Source: Thalassomonas viridans (GTDB lineage Bacteria > Pseudomonadota > Gammaproteobacteria > Enterobacterales > Alteromonadaceae). Taken from it: a stretch of DNA of 64,000 bases. Positions within the stretch are counted from its first letter, which is position 1. Each line of letters starts with the position of its first letter. This document shows positions 1 to 8,663 of this stretch, one piece after another. The translations under genes and the position numbers were made by a program. The stretch covers positions 2,418,001 to 2,482,000 of the forward strand of contig NZ_CP059733.1 of NCBI RefSeq assembly GCF_000948985.2, in the 5' to 3' direction. Below the pieces are notes generated by a model. It saw nothing but the letters and a program-made list of their open reading frames with translations. It was not told where the DNA came from and did no database searches.

Positions 1-1005
1 AAAAGCATCTTTGCCATTAACCCGGAATTTGGCGATGTCCGTAACGTGTATAACGTCGGCAGCTCGGGGGATTTATCCATTGCCGGCGATTTAATTGTTT
101 TTACCCGCCATACCCTGGATAGCCCGAAAGATGTGTTTGCCATCAACAGCGACGGCTACGGCTTTAAGCAGCTGACCAGTGTCAACAAAGACAAGCTTGC
201 CGGGGTAAAATTCGGCGAATATGAGCAGTTCAGCTTTAAGGGCTGGAACAATGAAACCGTATATGGCTACTGGATTAAACCGGCCAATTTTGAGCAAGGG
301 AAAAAATATCCTATCGCTTTTCTGGTACACGGCGGCCCGCAAAACAGCTTCGGCAACATGTTCCATTACCGTTGGAATGCCCAGTTATGGGCGGCGCAGG
401 GCTACGGTGTGGTGATGGTGGACTTCCACGGCTCTACCGGTTATGGCCAGACCTTTACCGACTCCATTGCCCGAGACTGGGGCGGCAAGCCGCTGGAAGA
501 CCTGCAAAAAGGCTTAGACTATATTGTTGAGGACCAGAAGTGGCTGGATGGCGACAATGCCTGTGCCTTAGGTGCTTCCTACGGCGGTTATATGATGAAC
601 TGGATCGCCGGTAACTGGCCGGATCGTTTTAAGTGCTTGATCAACCATGCCGGTTTATTCGATATGCCGAGCTTTTACGGCTCTACCGAAGAGTTATGGT
701 TCCCTGAGCATGATATGGGTGGCCCGGTCTGGCAGGGCAGCGAAGACTACAATAAGTTCAACCCGGCCGCTTTTGTCAACAACTGGCAAACCCCGACTCT
801 GGTGCTTCAGGGGGAGCTGGATTACCGGGTGCCTTATGCACAAAGCCTGGGGGCTTTTACCAGCTTGCAACGTAAAGGTATCGACAGCCGCTTAGTGGTA
901 TTTCCCGGCGAAGATCATCACATAAAAAATCCACACAACCTGATTGTCTGGTACGATGAAGTGTTTAACTGGCTTAAGAAATATACGACGAAAACATCCG
1001 ATTAA
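1..1005 (+). CDS. S9-family (prolyl oligopeptidase/dipeptidyl aminopeptidase-like) serine peptidase, C-terminal part
   Basis: The reading frame is open from base 1, so the gene begins outside the window; the visible 334 codons cover the end of the propeller-like region and the whole alpha/beta-hydrolase domain. Catalytic triad: Ser (codon 577-579) in GASYGG, Asp (820-822) in GELDYRVPY, His (916-918) in GEDHH. Established family role: S9 enzymes cut short peptides, often after proline or at the N-terminus. The adjacent Xaa-Pro peptidases and collagenase-like gene suggest action on proline-rich peptides (inference). The missing N-terminus prevents deciding on a signal peptide or the exact S9 subfamily. 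A strong terminator follows the stop. Confidence 0.9.
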   Translation, partial: KSIFAINPEFGDVRNVYNVGSSGDLSIAGDLIVFTRHTLDSPKDVFAINSDGYGFKQLTSVNKDKLAGVKFGEYEQFSFKGWNNETVYGYWIKPANFEQGKKYPIAFLVHGGPQNSFGNMFHYRWNAQLWAAQGYGVVMVDFHGSTGYGQTFTDSIARDWGGKPLEDLQKGLDYIVEDQKWLDGDNACALGASYGGYMMNWIAGNWPDRFKCLINHAGLFDMPSFYGSTEELWFPEHDMGGPVWQGSEDYNKFNPAAFVNNWQTPTLVLQGELDYRVPYAQSLGAFTSLQRKGIDSRLVVFPGEDHHIKNPHNLIVWYDEVFNWLKKYTTKTSD

Positions 1006-1068
1006 ACCTTATCTTATTACCGGATAAAAATAAAAAGGCTTTTAACTAAGGTTTTTGAGTTAAGCTGG

Positions 1069-1096
1069 AGTCGCCATATTGTTATGGCGACTTTTT
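1069..1096 (+). terminator. Rho-independent terminator after the S9 peptidase gene
   Basis: Perfect 10-bp inverted repeat (AGTCGCCATA/TATGGCGACT) with a 4-nt loop followed by a run of T, 64 bp after the S9 stop codon. It separates that gene from the next transcription unit. Confidence 0.85.
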
Positions 1097-1215
1097 CATA
1101 TTTATCAGGGTATAACGATCTTTCCTTATTTTCTCTGACAGGCAGGTTCTAAAACTGGAATGAATGACAATTTTTCTAAGTAGACGTCTAAATTAGTTAT
1201 ACCAAAACACTCGAA

Positions 1216-1244
1216 TTGACTCTTGTTCCGGGCGAATTCACTAT
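1216..1244 (+). promoter_or_regulatory. Candidate sigma-70 promoter for the M24/M9 unit
   Basis: TTGACT at 1216-1221 and CACTAT at 1239-1244 with 17-bp spacing. The -10 match is modest. It lies about 40 bp before the palindromic operator at 1283-1297, which would then fall in the early transcribed region. Confidence 0.35.
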
Positions 1245-1282
1245 TTTTGAAGATAATTTCCTTGTTTCTCTTTGAATGATTT

Positions 1283-1297
1283 TATATTGTATACAAT
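1283..1297. promoter_or_regulatory. Palindromic operator candidate (ATTGTATACAAT), shared with the site at 8664-8677
   Basis: Perfect 12-bp palindrome at 1286-1297, 33 bp before the M24 peptidase start. The 14-mer TATATTGTATACAA (1283-1296) recurs, inverted, upstream of the peptide transporter operon at 8664-8677. The shape fits GntR-family operators, but no GntR gene is in the window. The shared site suggests one regulator controls both arms of the proline-peptide block (inference). Confidence 0.6.
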
Positions 1298-1330
1298 GTT
1301 TGGTGATCAATTTGATAAAAGGTAATAAAG

Positions 1331-2572
1331 ATGGCGATTGGTATAGGTGGCTCAACACAGGAACAAGAATTAAGCAAGTTAACGGATATGACAGGGGATA
1401 TCCAAGGCATATCCCTGGCGGAATACCAGCAGCGTATCGCCAAAGCGCAACAGCTGATGCGCGAGCAGGATATTGCCGCCCTGTATATCAATGCCGGCAC
1501 TAACCTGGCCTATTTCACCGGCACCCAGTGGTCGCCGTCTGAGCGCATGGTAGGGGCTTTGTTACCGGCAAAGGGAGAGCTGATCTATATCGCCCCCTGG
1601 TTTGAGCAAAGCACTTTGGACGGTTATATGCAGGTCAAGGCGCCTTCGGCTCCCTGGCATGAGCATGAATCACCTTATGAGTTATTGCTGGACCTGCTTT
1701 ACGACAATGACATCAGCCAGGGCCGGGTGGCGCTTGATGAGTCCAGTCCCTTTTTCCTGGTGGACAGCCTGAACCAGGCGGCGAAAAAGAGAGTTTTGCC
1801 ACTGGATTTCGTTTCTGCTGCGCCGGTAACGACGGCATGCCGTATGATCAAATCAGAGGCGGAAATTGCCCTGCTGCAGCGGGCCAAAGACATGACCCTG
1901 GCGGTGCATAAGGCGGCGGCCCGGATATTAAAGCCCGGCATCACCACGGATGAAGTCACCCGCTTTATTTACCAGGCCCACAGGAAAGTGGGGGCGGTAA
2001 AAGGTTCGTCGTTTTGTATCGTGCTTTTTGGCGGCGATACTGCCTATCCCCATGGGGTTAAAAATCCTAAGGTGCTCGAAGAAAACGATATGGTGCTGAT
2101 CGATACCGGTTGCCTGCTGCACGGCTACAATTCCGATATCACCCGCAGTTATGTTTTTGGCCGGGCCAGCGAGCGCCAGCGCCAGATATGGCAGCATGAA
2201 AAAGACGCCCAGGCGGCGGCGTTTGCGGCGGCTAAAAATGGCCTGCCTTGTGAAAGCGCCGATATAGGCGCCCGGCAATACCTGGAAAGCCAGGGTTATG
2301 GTCCGGATTATCAGGTGCCGGGGCTGCCGCACCGCACCGGCCATGGCATAGGCCTGGACATACATGAAGGCCCTTACCTGGTGCGCGGCGATAAAACCAA
2401 ACTCAGCGCCGGCATGTGTTTTTCCAACGAGCCTATGATTTGTATCTATGGCGAATTCGGGGTGCGCCTGGAAGATCATTTTTATATGACAGAGCAGGGG
2501 CCCAAATGGTTTACTCTGCCGGCCCATAGCATAGATGACCCTTTCGGTTATGAGTCCGGGGAGGGGGCATAA
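1331..2572 (+). CDS. M24-family Xaa-Pro peptidase (creatinase/prolidase fold)
   Basis: 413 aa with a creatinase-type N-terminal domain (about residues 30-165) and a pita-bread metallopeptidase domain (about 175-400). Dinuclear metal ligands are visible: D258 in LIDTG, D269 in NSDITR, H338 in HRTGHGIG, E367 in SNEPM and E381 in RLEDH. Family role: release of an N-terminal residue before proline, or cleavage of Xaa-Pro dipeptides. No signal peptide, so probably cytoplasmic. ATG is preceded by AAAGG at suitable spacing. Its stop overlaps the next start (TAATG), so it is translationally coupled to the collagenase-like gene. A second M24 paralogue lies at 4559-5704. Whether it is an aminopeptidase or a dipeptidase cannot be read from sequence. 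Confidence 0.87.
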   Translation: MAIGIGGSTQEQELSKLTDMTGDIQGISLAEYQQRIAKAQQLMREQDIAALYINAGTNLAYFTGTQWSPSERMVGALLPAKGELIYIAPWFEQSTLDGYMQVKAPSAPWHEHESPYELLLDLLYDNDISQGRVALDESSPFFLVDSLNQAAKKRVLPLDFVSAAPVTTACRMIKSEAEIALLQRAKDMTLAVHKAAARILKPGITTDEVTRFIYQAHRKVGAVKGSSFCIVLFGGDTAYPHGVKNPKVLEENDMVLIDTGCLLHGYNSDITRSYVFGRASERQRQIWQHEKDAQAAAFAAAKNGLPCESADIGARQYLESQGYGPDYQVPGLPHRTGHGIGLDIHEGPYLVRGDKTKLSAGMCFSNEPMICIYGEFGVRLEDHFYMTEQGPKWFTLPAHSIDDPFGYESGEGA

Positions 2573-3508
2573 TGACTAAGTTATCCGATATTCGCCGGAC
2601 TCTTTGTCTGGTTTCCGGTGTCTGGCTGCTGACTGCCTGCCAGAGTGCACAAGAGCCTGAAGCGCTAACGTCTGCAGCGGAGAAGCCGGCGGCAACATCA
2701 ACGGCCCAGAATAAATTGGCCGGAGTCGACGAGGTGCTGACGCAGGTATTTGACTGCAATGCCACTATCACCATACGCGCCCAGGCGTTGACGCAGGAGA
2801 TGGTCGATAAGGCCTGTAAAGAGCTGATCATCCGGGAGGATAAGTTTCACCGGTTGTTCGGTACCCGGGGCAAGCCGGTGGCGGACGATTATAACCACAG
2901 CCTGAGGGCCAACTTTTATCATAGCCGCGACGAATATGTGAAATATGCCACCGCCCATTTTAATATGCCTACGGATAACGGCGGCATGTATCTGGAAGGT
3001 TATCCGGACCGCAGGGACAACCATGCCGAGTTTGTCGCCTATGAAAAAAACGGCGGTTTGTGGAATTTGGAGCACGAATACGTGCATTATCTCGACAGCC
3101 GCTTTAACCGTTACGGGGATTTTTGCAACGGCCTGCATGACGATCATTCGGGCCCGGAGTTTTGTCCCGAGCCTAATCTGGATTACCCGCATGGCGTCTG
3201 GTGGTCTGAAGGTATAGCCGAGTACGTCGATAAGGGAGATACTAACCCCAGGGCCCTGAAACTGGCGGCGAGCAAGCAGTATCCGTTAAGCGAGCTTTTT
3301 AATACCAGTTACAACGCCAACAGCTGTCTATCAATGGGGTTACCTGGCGGTGCGTTTTATGATGGAGCGCCACAGGGACAAGGTGGAGCAAACCCTGGCT
3401 TTCACCCGCAAGGGGGACTGGGCAGGCTACCAAACCTTATTGCGTTCCTGGTCGACCTCCCTGGACCAGGAATGGTTTGACTGGCTGGAGCAGGTGGCCC
3501 TTAATTAG
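2572..3508 (+). pseudogene. M9-type collagenase-like zinc metallopeptidase lipoprotein, interrupted by a frameshift
   Basis: The N-terminus is a lipoprotein signal with lipobox LTAC (Cys23). The catalytic part has HEYVH (168-172) and SEGIAE (from about 212), as in M9 collagenases and as in the larger paralogue at 46686-49358 (HEYMH, GEGIAE). The N-terminal collagenase helical domain is absent; only the catalytic subdomain is present. The frame changes near 3322-3328: the uninterrupted frame ends at 3480 in low-complexity residues, while the +1 frame reads YQWGYLAVRFMMER, typical of M9, and runs to a TAG at 3506-3508. Removing one T at 3325 (agctgtctat to agcgtctat) restores about 311 codons. 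This is either a real frameshift or a sequencing error. The HExxH region lies upstream of the break. Confidence 0.8.
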
Positions 3509-3518
3509 TTTTCTTTTG

Positions 3519-3557
3519 CGGGCAAACATCAGCCAGGCATTGGCTGATGCTTGCCCG
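3519..3557. terminator. Long hairpin between convergent genes, candidate bidirectional terminator
   Basis: Sixteen paired bases (CGGGCAA/TTGCCCG and CATCAGCCA/TGGCTGATG) with one internal mismatch and a 5-nt loop. It sits between the stops of the convergent M9-like and reductase genes. There is no clean U-run on either strand, so termination is inferred from position and stem strength. Confidence 0.5.
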
Positions 3558-3560
3558 TAT

Positions 3561-4535
3561 TTACATGAGCTTTTGATAAACCAGGTGGGCGCTGAGCAGA
3601 TCGCTCAATGCCGTGCCTACGGATTTAAACAAGGTGATCTCCTCCGCCGTTTGCCGCACGCTTACCTTACCGCTACAGATATCGGCAAGTTCGCCGACAA
3701 TGTCTTTTTCATCAAAATGTCCTTCCTGGATGGGGAGCAGCAATTCCCCGGCTTCTGCCAGGCAGTTGCTTAAACTGTCCACATAAACCCTGGCCCGGCT
3801 CACCGTTGTGCTGTCGCACTCCCGGGCGTCTTTCAGGTGATTGCCCAGGCAATCGATATGAGTCCCCGGAGAAAGCCATTTTCCGTCAAAAAGCGGGGTT
3901 TTTGCGCCGGTGGCACAGCAAATGATATCGGCTGTCGGGACTTCACGGCTAAGCTCGCTGCTGATGTGAAAATCAACTTCAGGGTAAAGATTGCTGAAAG
4001 TCTCGCATAAGTCCCGAACCTTAGCGCTGTTCCTCCCCCACAGGGTTGCACGGCGAAGTTTACGCACCCTGAGATGGGCATGCAGTAAATAGCGGGCCAG
4101 GTGGCCGGTGCCGAATAATAGCAGGTGAGTGCTGTTTTCCCGGGACAGAAAACGGCTGGCCAGGGCCGATACCGCTGCGGTGCGCCAGTAGGTGATACTG
4201 GTGCCGTCTACCAGTGCCAGCGGCTCGCCTGTGTGCCGGCTGAAAAGCAAAATTTTGGAAAACAGGCTTGGCAGCTTGTGGTTCTTTTCATTGTCCGGGA
4301 AGTAGGTAAAGGCTTTAGCGGCGATCACTTCCTCATTCCATGCCGGCAGCAGGGTAAAGCCGTCGCGGCTGCTGCCTGCAGGGGCTGGATGCTCCTGCGT
4401 TGCCTTGTTTGCCGTTAAGCTATAGCTCTGGCGCTGCGGCATGCTAAAGGGCCGGCTAAAGCCCAGTTTCAGCAGGTCAATCAATTCGTCAAAGTTTAAC
4501 TGCTGTTCGACTTGCTCTGCGCTGATTATTTTCAT
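3561..4535 (-). CDS. Ornithine cyclodeaminase/mu-crystallin family protein, probable delta1-pyrroline-2-carboxylate reductase
   Basis: 324 aa with a Rossmann segment LLFGTGHLAR and the family's conserved patches (LPSLFSKILLF, ITYWRTAAVSALAS, DIICCATGAKTPLF). Members include ornithine cyclodeaminases and NAD(P)H-dependent reductases that convert pyrroline-2-carboxylate to L-proline. The operon position decides the likely role: it lies in the same (-) run as a Cys/Thr proline-racemase-family enzyme (5715-6830), the type that dehydrates trans-3-hydroxy-L-proline to pyrroline-2-carboxylate. Together they form the known two-step route to proline. It is the last gene of the operon and is followed by a strong hairpin. 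Cyclodeaminase activity remains a less likely alternative. Confidence 0.8.
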   Translation of the reverse strand: MKIISAEQVEQQLNFDELIDLLKLGFSRPFSMPQRQSYSLTANKATQEHPAPAGSSRDGFTLLPAWNEEVIAAKAFTYFPDNEKNHKLPSLFSKILLFSRHTGEPLALVDGTSITYWRTAAVSALASRFLSRENSTHLLLFGTGHLARYLLHAHLRVRKLRRATLWGRNSAKVRDLCETFSNLYPEVDFHISSELSREVPTADIICCATGAKTPLFDGKWLSPGTHIDCLGNHLKDARECDSTTVSRARVYVDSLSNCLAEAGELLLPIQEGHFDEKDIVGELADICSGKVSVRQTAEEITLFKSVGTALSDLLSAHLVYQKLM

Positions 4536-4558
4536 TTGTTGCTCTTACTAACCGGGAT

Positions 4559-5704
4559 TTAAAGCTCTAGCAGGTCTCTGGGAGCCCGGGTGAGAATTTC
4601 CATGCCGTTTTCCGTTAACACCACATCATCTTCGATACGTATGCCGCCCCAGCCGGGAATATAAATGCCCGGCTCTATGGTGATCACACAGCCCTTTTCT
4701 ATGCTTTGCCCGCAGGCCGGGCCGATAAAGGGCAGTTCATGCAGCTCCAATCCGACGCCATGGCCGAGGCCTTCCCCGACATAGTTTTTGTAGTCACTGG
4801 CAAGCAGGATATCCGCCGAGTGCTGGTACAACTCATGGCCTTTTATGCCGGGTTTAAGGGCGTCCAGGGCGGCCTGCTGGGCGTTCCGTACCAGCCGGTA
4901 AACCTGCCTTTGTTCGGTGCTGGCCTTGCCGAAAACGTAAGTGCGGGTCATGTCCGAGCGGTAGCCGTTCATGACCGCGCCAAAGTCGATTAAGATCAAA
5001 TCCCCCGGCTTAAGCTTCCTGTTTGAGGGAATGCCGTGGGGCAGGGCGCTGCGCTCGCCGAACAGTAAAATGGTGGCAAAGGAGACTTCTTCAGAGCCCA
5101 ACAGCGCCATCTGGTATTCCAGCTCGATCGCCAGCTCGCGTTCCGTGATGCCTTCCTTGACCAGGGGCTGGATATTGGCCAGCGCCTGGTCGGCGATTTG
5201 CGCCGCCTGGGAAATGGCGGTGATCTCTTGGTCGTATTTGATATAACGCAGCCTCTCTGCCGCGCCGGTCACGGCTTCAATCTGCTCTATTGACTCCAGA
5301 CAGCGGATTTCATTTTCGATTTGTTGCCATTGGTCGACACAAATATGCCCGCTTTCAAACATCAGCAGCTGGCTGTTATCCTTTTGCAATAGCTCGGCGA
5401 TAAGCGATGCCAGGCTTTGTTTTTCCCGTTGACGGCAAATCACTATAAAATCTTTGGTCTGGGCTTTCGCCTGTTCGACATAACGGTAATCCGTCAGCAG
5501 ATAATTGTTTTTTTCTGTGAGTAAAACCGTGGCGGCATGGCCGGAGAAACCGCTGAGGTAGCGGATATTGATGTCGCTGAAAATCAGCAGGGCACTGCTG
5601 TCATGGTGAAAAATTTGCTGGCGAAGTTGCTGGAGTTTCATTTGTTGTTGCTCTTGTTTTGTTTGCTGATGACCTTGATGGTTTGGCTTATTCTTGCCGA
5701 TCAT
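4559..5704 (-). CDS. M24-family Xaa-Pro dipeptidase/aminopeptidase (second paralogue)
   Basis: Up to 381 aa. Metal-binding motifs are present: LIDFGAVMNGYRSDMTRTYVFG (two Asp; quoted in parts as LIDFG and YRSDMTR), GLGHGVGLELHE, TIEPGIY and GIRIEDD. The N-terminal 21 residues are very Gln-rich and unlike the family; an internal ATG at 5641 (MKLQQLRQQIF) gives a conventional start, though the upstream start has a weak TAAGG before it. It follows the hydroxyproline dehydratase gene by 10 bp and precedes the reductase gene by 23 bp, so all are probably co-transcribed. Likely role: intracellular release of proline or hydroxyproline from imported peptides. Confidence 0.85.
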   Translation of the reverse strand: MIGKNKPNHQGHQQTKQEQQQMKLQQLRQQIFHHDSSALLIFSDINIRYLSGFSGHAATVLLTEKNNYLLTDYRYVEQAKAQTKDFIVICRQREKQSLASLIAELLQKDNSQLLMFESGHICVDQWQQIENEIRCLESIEQIEAVTGAAERLRYIKYDQEITAISQAAQIADQALANIQPLVKEGITERELAIELEYQMALLGSEEVSFATILLFGERSALPHGIPSNRKLKPGDLILIDFGAVMNGYRSDMTRTYVFGKASTEQRQVYRLVRNAQQAALDALKPGIKGHELYQHSADILLASDYKNYVGEGLGHGVGLELHELPFIGPACGQSIEKGCVITIEPGIYIPGWGGIRIEDDVVLTENGMEILTRAPRDLLEL

Positions 5705-5714
5705 GGGTCAAGTT

Positions 5715-6830
5715 TTACCTTAGTAAAAAACCGTGTTTTAGCGGATCCTGTTCGTTGATCAGCCACAGACCCTTGCCGCAGACAAAGGCCTGGCCGCTGA
5801 CCTCGGCGGTTACCGCCTGATAGGGGCCGTAATCTAGCTGCTGGCTGGCCTGAACGGTGAACTGGCTGCCTAAAATGCTTTCTATGGTGATGTCTTGCTC
5901 CGGGGGCACTTCCCCTTTGGCCACATGCAGGGCAATACGGCCGCTGACGCCGCTGCCGGTGGGGCTGCGGTCAAGCTCGCCGTCGGCAAAAATGCAGACA
6001 TTGCGGCTGTGTACGCCGTTTGCCGGGGAGTCATCAATAAAGATCACCCCGTAAAGGAAACTCAAATCTTCCTCAAACGGGTGCTTAACCTGCAGGTTCT
6101 GGCTGACGGCGGCTTTTATTTCCCTGCCGTAACGGATAAGCTTTTCCTGCTGCTTCGGCACTAATTCAAGCCCTAACTCTGCTGCCTGCACATAGGCATA
6201 AAAAGCGCCGCCAAAGGCGAGATCAAATTTGACCTGGCCGATGCCGTCGACAAAAACGCTTTGGCTGCGGGCATAAACAAAAGAAGGCACACTGTCAAAG
6301 CTTACCCGGGTGATCACTTTACCCCGGGCAAAGGCCCGGGCACGGATTTGCCCGCAGGGCACATCGATAACTACCTGGGTGACCTCACCGGTTTGTGCAA
6401 CCAGGCCGGATTCCACCGCGCATTTGGCCAGGGCGATCACCGCATGGCCGCACATGGTGCTGTAGCCTTCGTTATGGATAAAGATAGCGCCAAAATGGCT
6501 GTCTTCCCGCTCCGCTTCGGTCACTATGGCGCCGTACATATCGGCGTGCCCCCTGGGCTCGAACATCAGGGCGCGGCGCAGGGCATCGTGGTTTTCCCGG
6601 CAATCGCGCCGTTTCGCCAATATGGTGCTGCCGGCCAGTTCAGGGAAACCATGGGTGATGATACGCAGCGGCTCGCCGCCGGTATGGCATTCCAGGGTCT
6701 CTATGCTGAGGGTGTTCTCCTGGTTTGCCCCTTCGTTTTGCGGCGGCTGCCATTGCCGCAACTTTTCTGCGGCGCAGTTCCTGAGGGTCTTGGGGTTAAG
6801 CATTTGCGTGGTGTTTTCTTCTGTGAACAT
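5715..6830 (-). CDS. Proline racemase-family trans-3-hydroxy-L-proline dehydratase (Cys/Thr type)
   Basis: 371 aa. The first catalytic motif, STMCGH, carries Cys127; the second, DRSPTGSG, carries Thr291 where true proline racemases and 4-hydroxyproline 2-epimerases have Cys. In this family a Cys/Thr pair marks trans-3-hydroxy-L-proline dehydratases (EC 4.2.1.77), which yield pyrroline-2-carboxylate; the neighbouring reductase-type gene fits. The first 40 residues are an extension relative to the usual start, but the ATG has AGGA 10 nt upstream, inside the end of the transporter gene, and lies 4 nt after that gene's stop. Substrate assignment follows from the residue pair and context. Epimerase function is possible but disfavoured by Thr291. 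Confidence 0.85.
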   Translation of the reverse strand: MFTEENTTQMLNPKTLRNCAAEKLRQWQPPQNEGANQENTLSIETLECHTGGEPLRIITHGFPELAGSTILAKRRDCRENHDALRRALMFEPRGHADMYGAIVTEAEREDSHFGAIFIHNEGYSTMCGHAVIALAKCAVESGLVAQTGEVTQVVIDVPCGQIRARAFARGKVITRVSFDSVPSFVYARSQSVFVDGIGQVKFDLAFGGAFYAYVQAAELGLELVPKQQEKLIRYGREIKAAVSQNLQVKHPFEEDLSFLYGVIFIDDSPANGVHSRNVCIFADGELDRSPTGSGVSGRIALHVAKGEVPPEQDITIESILGSQFTVQASQQLDYGPYQAVTAEVSGQAFVCGKGLWLINEQDPLKHGFLLR

Positions 6831-6834
6831 GTAG

Positions 6835-8619
6835 TTAGTTTCCTGTTGCGGTTTCCGGTGTCAGCTGTTGTTGCTGCTGTTCGATGTCTGCAACCAGGCT
6901 CTGGTTAAACAGGTACAGGGCAAAACAGGTGATCAGGCCCAGGGCGGCAAAAATCGCCCACATCAGCATGGGACTGTCCATATCCAGGGCCACCAGTTGA
7001 TATAACCAGCCGGAGAGCAGGCCGGCGAATAAGTTGCCCAGCGCCATGGAGACAAAGTAATAACCCATAAACATGGCGGCTTTGTCTTTAGGGGCGAAAG
7101 AGGCGACGTATTCCTGGCTTTTCGGTGAAGCCGTCATTTCACCCACGGCAAAAACGATGACCGAGCAGGCTATCAGTAAGCCGCCGAAGATAACGCCGTG
7201 GGCAAAGCCCCCCGCCAGCATGGCCAGGGCGATAATTGCGGTGCCGGCAATCAGGGTCGGCAGCGGTTTGAACTTATCGATAAAACGGCTGATAAGGATT
7301 TGGAACAATATGATCATTAAAAAGTCCAGGCTGAGCAGGGTGGCCGGGTTCATCTGGCGGTATTTTTGTGCCCAGAGCTGTGCATATTCCTGGCTTAACC
7401 TGCTTAGCTCGTCCGGCTCTGCCTGGCTGAGCAGCATATAGGCATGATGGAGTTCTTCTTTGGGGACACGTACATCCAGGGCGACTAAGGCGCTGGCGAT
7501 TTCCCCTAAACCGGCCTGGGTTATCTGCGCCCCCTGTTGTCCGGTCAGGAGCAGTTTTTCTGTCAATCGGCTGATTTCAGCGGCCAGGGTTTCTGTGTTG
7601 ACGGCGGTTAAGGTTTCGTGCAGCCAGGGGCTGAGCCGGTGCAATAAGTTCACCAGATCTGAGCTGTCGACAAAGTCGCGGATATAAACCGGCAGGGTGA
7701 CAAACAGCTGTAAATAAACGGTCCAGAATCCCGTGATAATCAGCAGATAAACGATAAAGGCTTTATTGCCCAGCTGCATTTTCTGTCGATACCAGGGCCG
7801 GGGACTTGTCTTGTCTGGCTGCTGCCCGGCAACGGCCAGATCCCACAGCAGGGAAAGTATGATCAGGGTGGCGGCGATGATCAGGGTGACTTTGCCGCTG
7901 GCGATCAAACCGGCGTAAAAGGCCACCAGGATAAAAAGTAAAGGCACCACCATTAAAGCCAAGCGGGTATTGCCCAGCACCTGCTGCATTTCCAGTAACA
8001 CCTGTTTTAACGGCTTGTTATCCGCCTTACGCTCCGGCTCCCGGTAAAATAGCAGGGCCGGGAAAAAATTGATGGCAATCCATAAGGCGGAGAAAATAAA
8101 GACCCATTGCCAGCCGTAATTTTTCTGGATGATGGGGGCCAGTAGCGGCCCTAAAAAGCCGCCGATATTAACCATCATATAAAAGATGCCGAACCCCAGC
8201 CCCCGGTTGCTGTTGTCTGTGGTGCGGCTGATGGTGGCGATCACCACAGGTTTAAAAATGCCGGCGCCGAGGGCGATCAGCATAAAGATACTGATAAAAC
8301 TGGCTAAATCCGTGGCATAACCGAGAAAATAATAACTGGGGGTCATCAGGGCAAAAGAGAGCAGGAACATTTTCCGGTAACCGAAACGGTCTGCCAGCGC
8401 ACCGGAAAGCACGGGAAACAGATAGAGGAAAAAGGGCACTACCCCCATGATCAGGCCGCGTTCGCTGTTGCCTAACCCCAGGCCTCCCTGTGCGCTCGGA
8501 GTCATGATATAGCTGGCCAGCAAGGTATAAATGCCGTACCAGGCCAGGCGCTCAAAAATTTCCATGGTATTGGCGACATAGAAAGTCGGCGGAAAAGCAG
8601 AGGTTGTTATTCTTGTCAT
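6835..8619 (-). CDS. POT/PTR2-family proton-coupled peptide transporter
   Basis: 594 aa, strongly hydrophobic with many membrane spans. The N-terminal ExxER-type motif (MEIFERLAWYG) and the PTR2-like stretch YMMVNIGGFLGPLLAP are characteristic of proton-driven di/tripeptide symporters. A hydrophilic insertion of roughly 100 residues around positions 325-425 is larger than in compact bacterial POTs. First gene of a (-) operon with the hydroxyproline dehydratase, an Xaa-Pro peptidase and the reductase, so it probably imports Pro/Hyp-containing peptides (inference). The palindrome at 8664-8677 is 45 bp upstream of its start. Confidence 0.9.
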   Translation of the reverse strand: MTRITTSAFPPTFYVANTMEIFERLAWYGIYTLLASYIMTPSAQGGLGLGNSERGLIMGVVPFFLYLFPVLSGALADRFGYRKMFLLSFALMTPSYYFLGYATDLASFISIFMLIALGAGIFKPVVIATISRTTDNSNRGLGFGIFYMMVNIGGFLGPLLAPIIQKNYGWQWVFIFSALWIAINFFPALLFYREPERKADNKPLKQVLLEMQQVLGNTRLALMVVPLLFILVAFYAGLIASGKVTLIIAATLIILSLLWDLAVAGQQPDKTSPRPWYRQKMQLGNKAFIVYLLIITGFWTVYLQLFVTLPVYIRDFVDSSDLVNLLHRLSPWLHETLTAVNTETLAAEISRLTEKLLLTGQQGAQITQAGLGEIASALVALDVRVPKEELHHAYMLLSQAEPDELSRLSQEYAQLWAQKYRQMNPATLLSLDFLMIILFQILISRFIDKFKPLPTLIAGTAIIALAMLAGGFAHGVIFGGLLIACSVIVFAVGEMTASPKSQEYVASFAPKDKAAMFMGYYFVSMALGNLFAGLLSGWLYQLVALDMDSPMLMWAIFAALGLITCFALYLFNQSLVADIEQQQQQLTPETATGN

Positions 8620-8663
8620 GTTATTGTCTGTTTTTTATGCTTTTCGTTTTTATATCATACTTT

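Noticed and set aside
1928..2527. 199-aa frame antisense to the M24 peptidase
   Set aside because: Shadow of a GC-rich real gene whose metal-binding motifs are clear on the + strand; no SD.
3477..3773. Small + strand frame after the collagenase-like gene
   Set aside because: Its first codons are in a different frame from the true M9 end and the rest is antisense to the reductase gene.
6261..6908. 215-aa frame antisense to the hydroxyproline dehydratase
   Set aside because: Lies opposite a gene with catalytic motifs and crosses into the transporter gene; the composition is that of an antisense frame.
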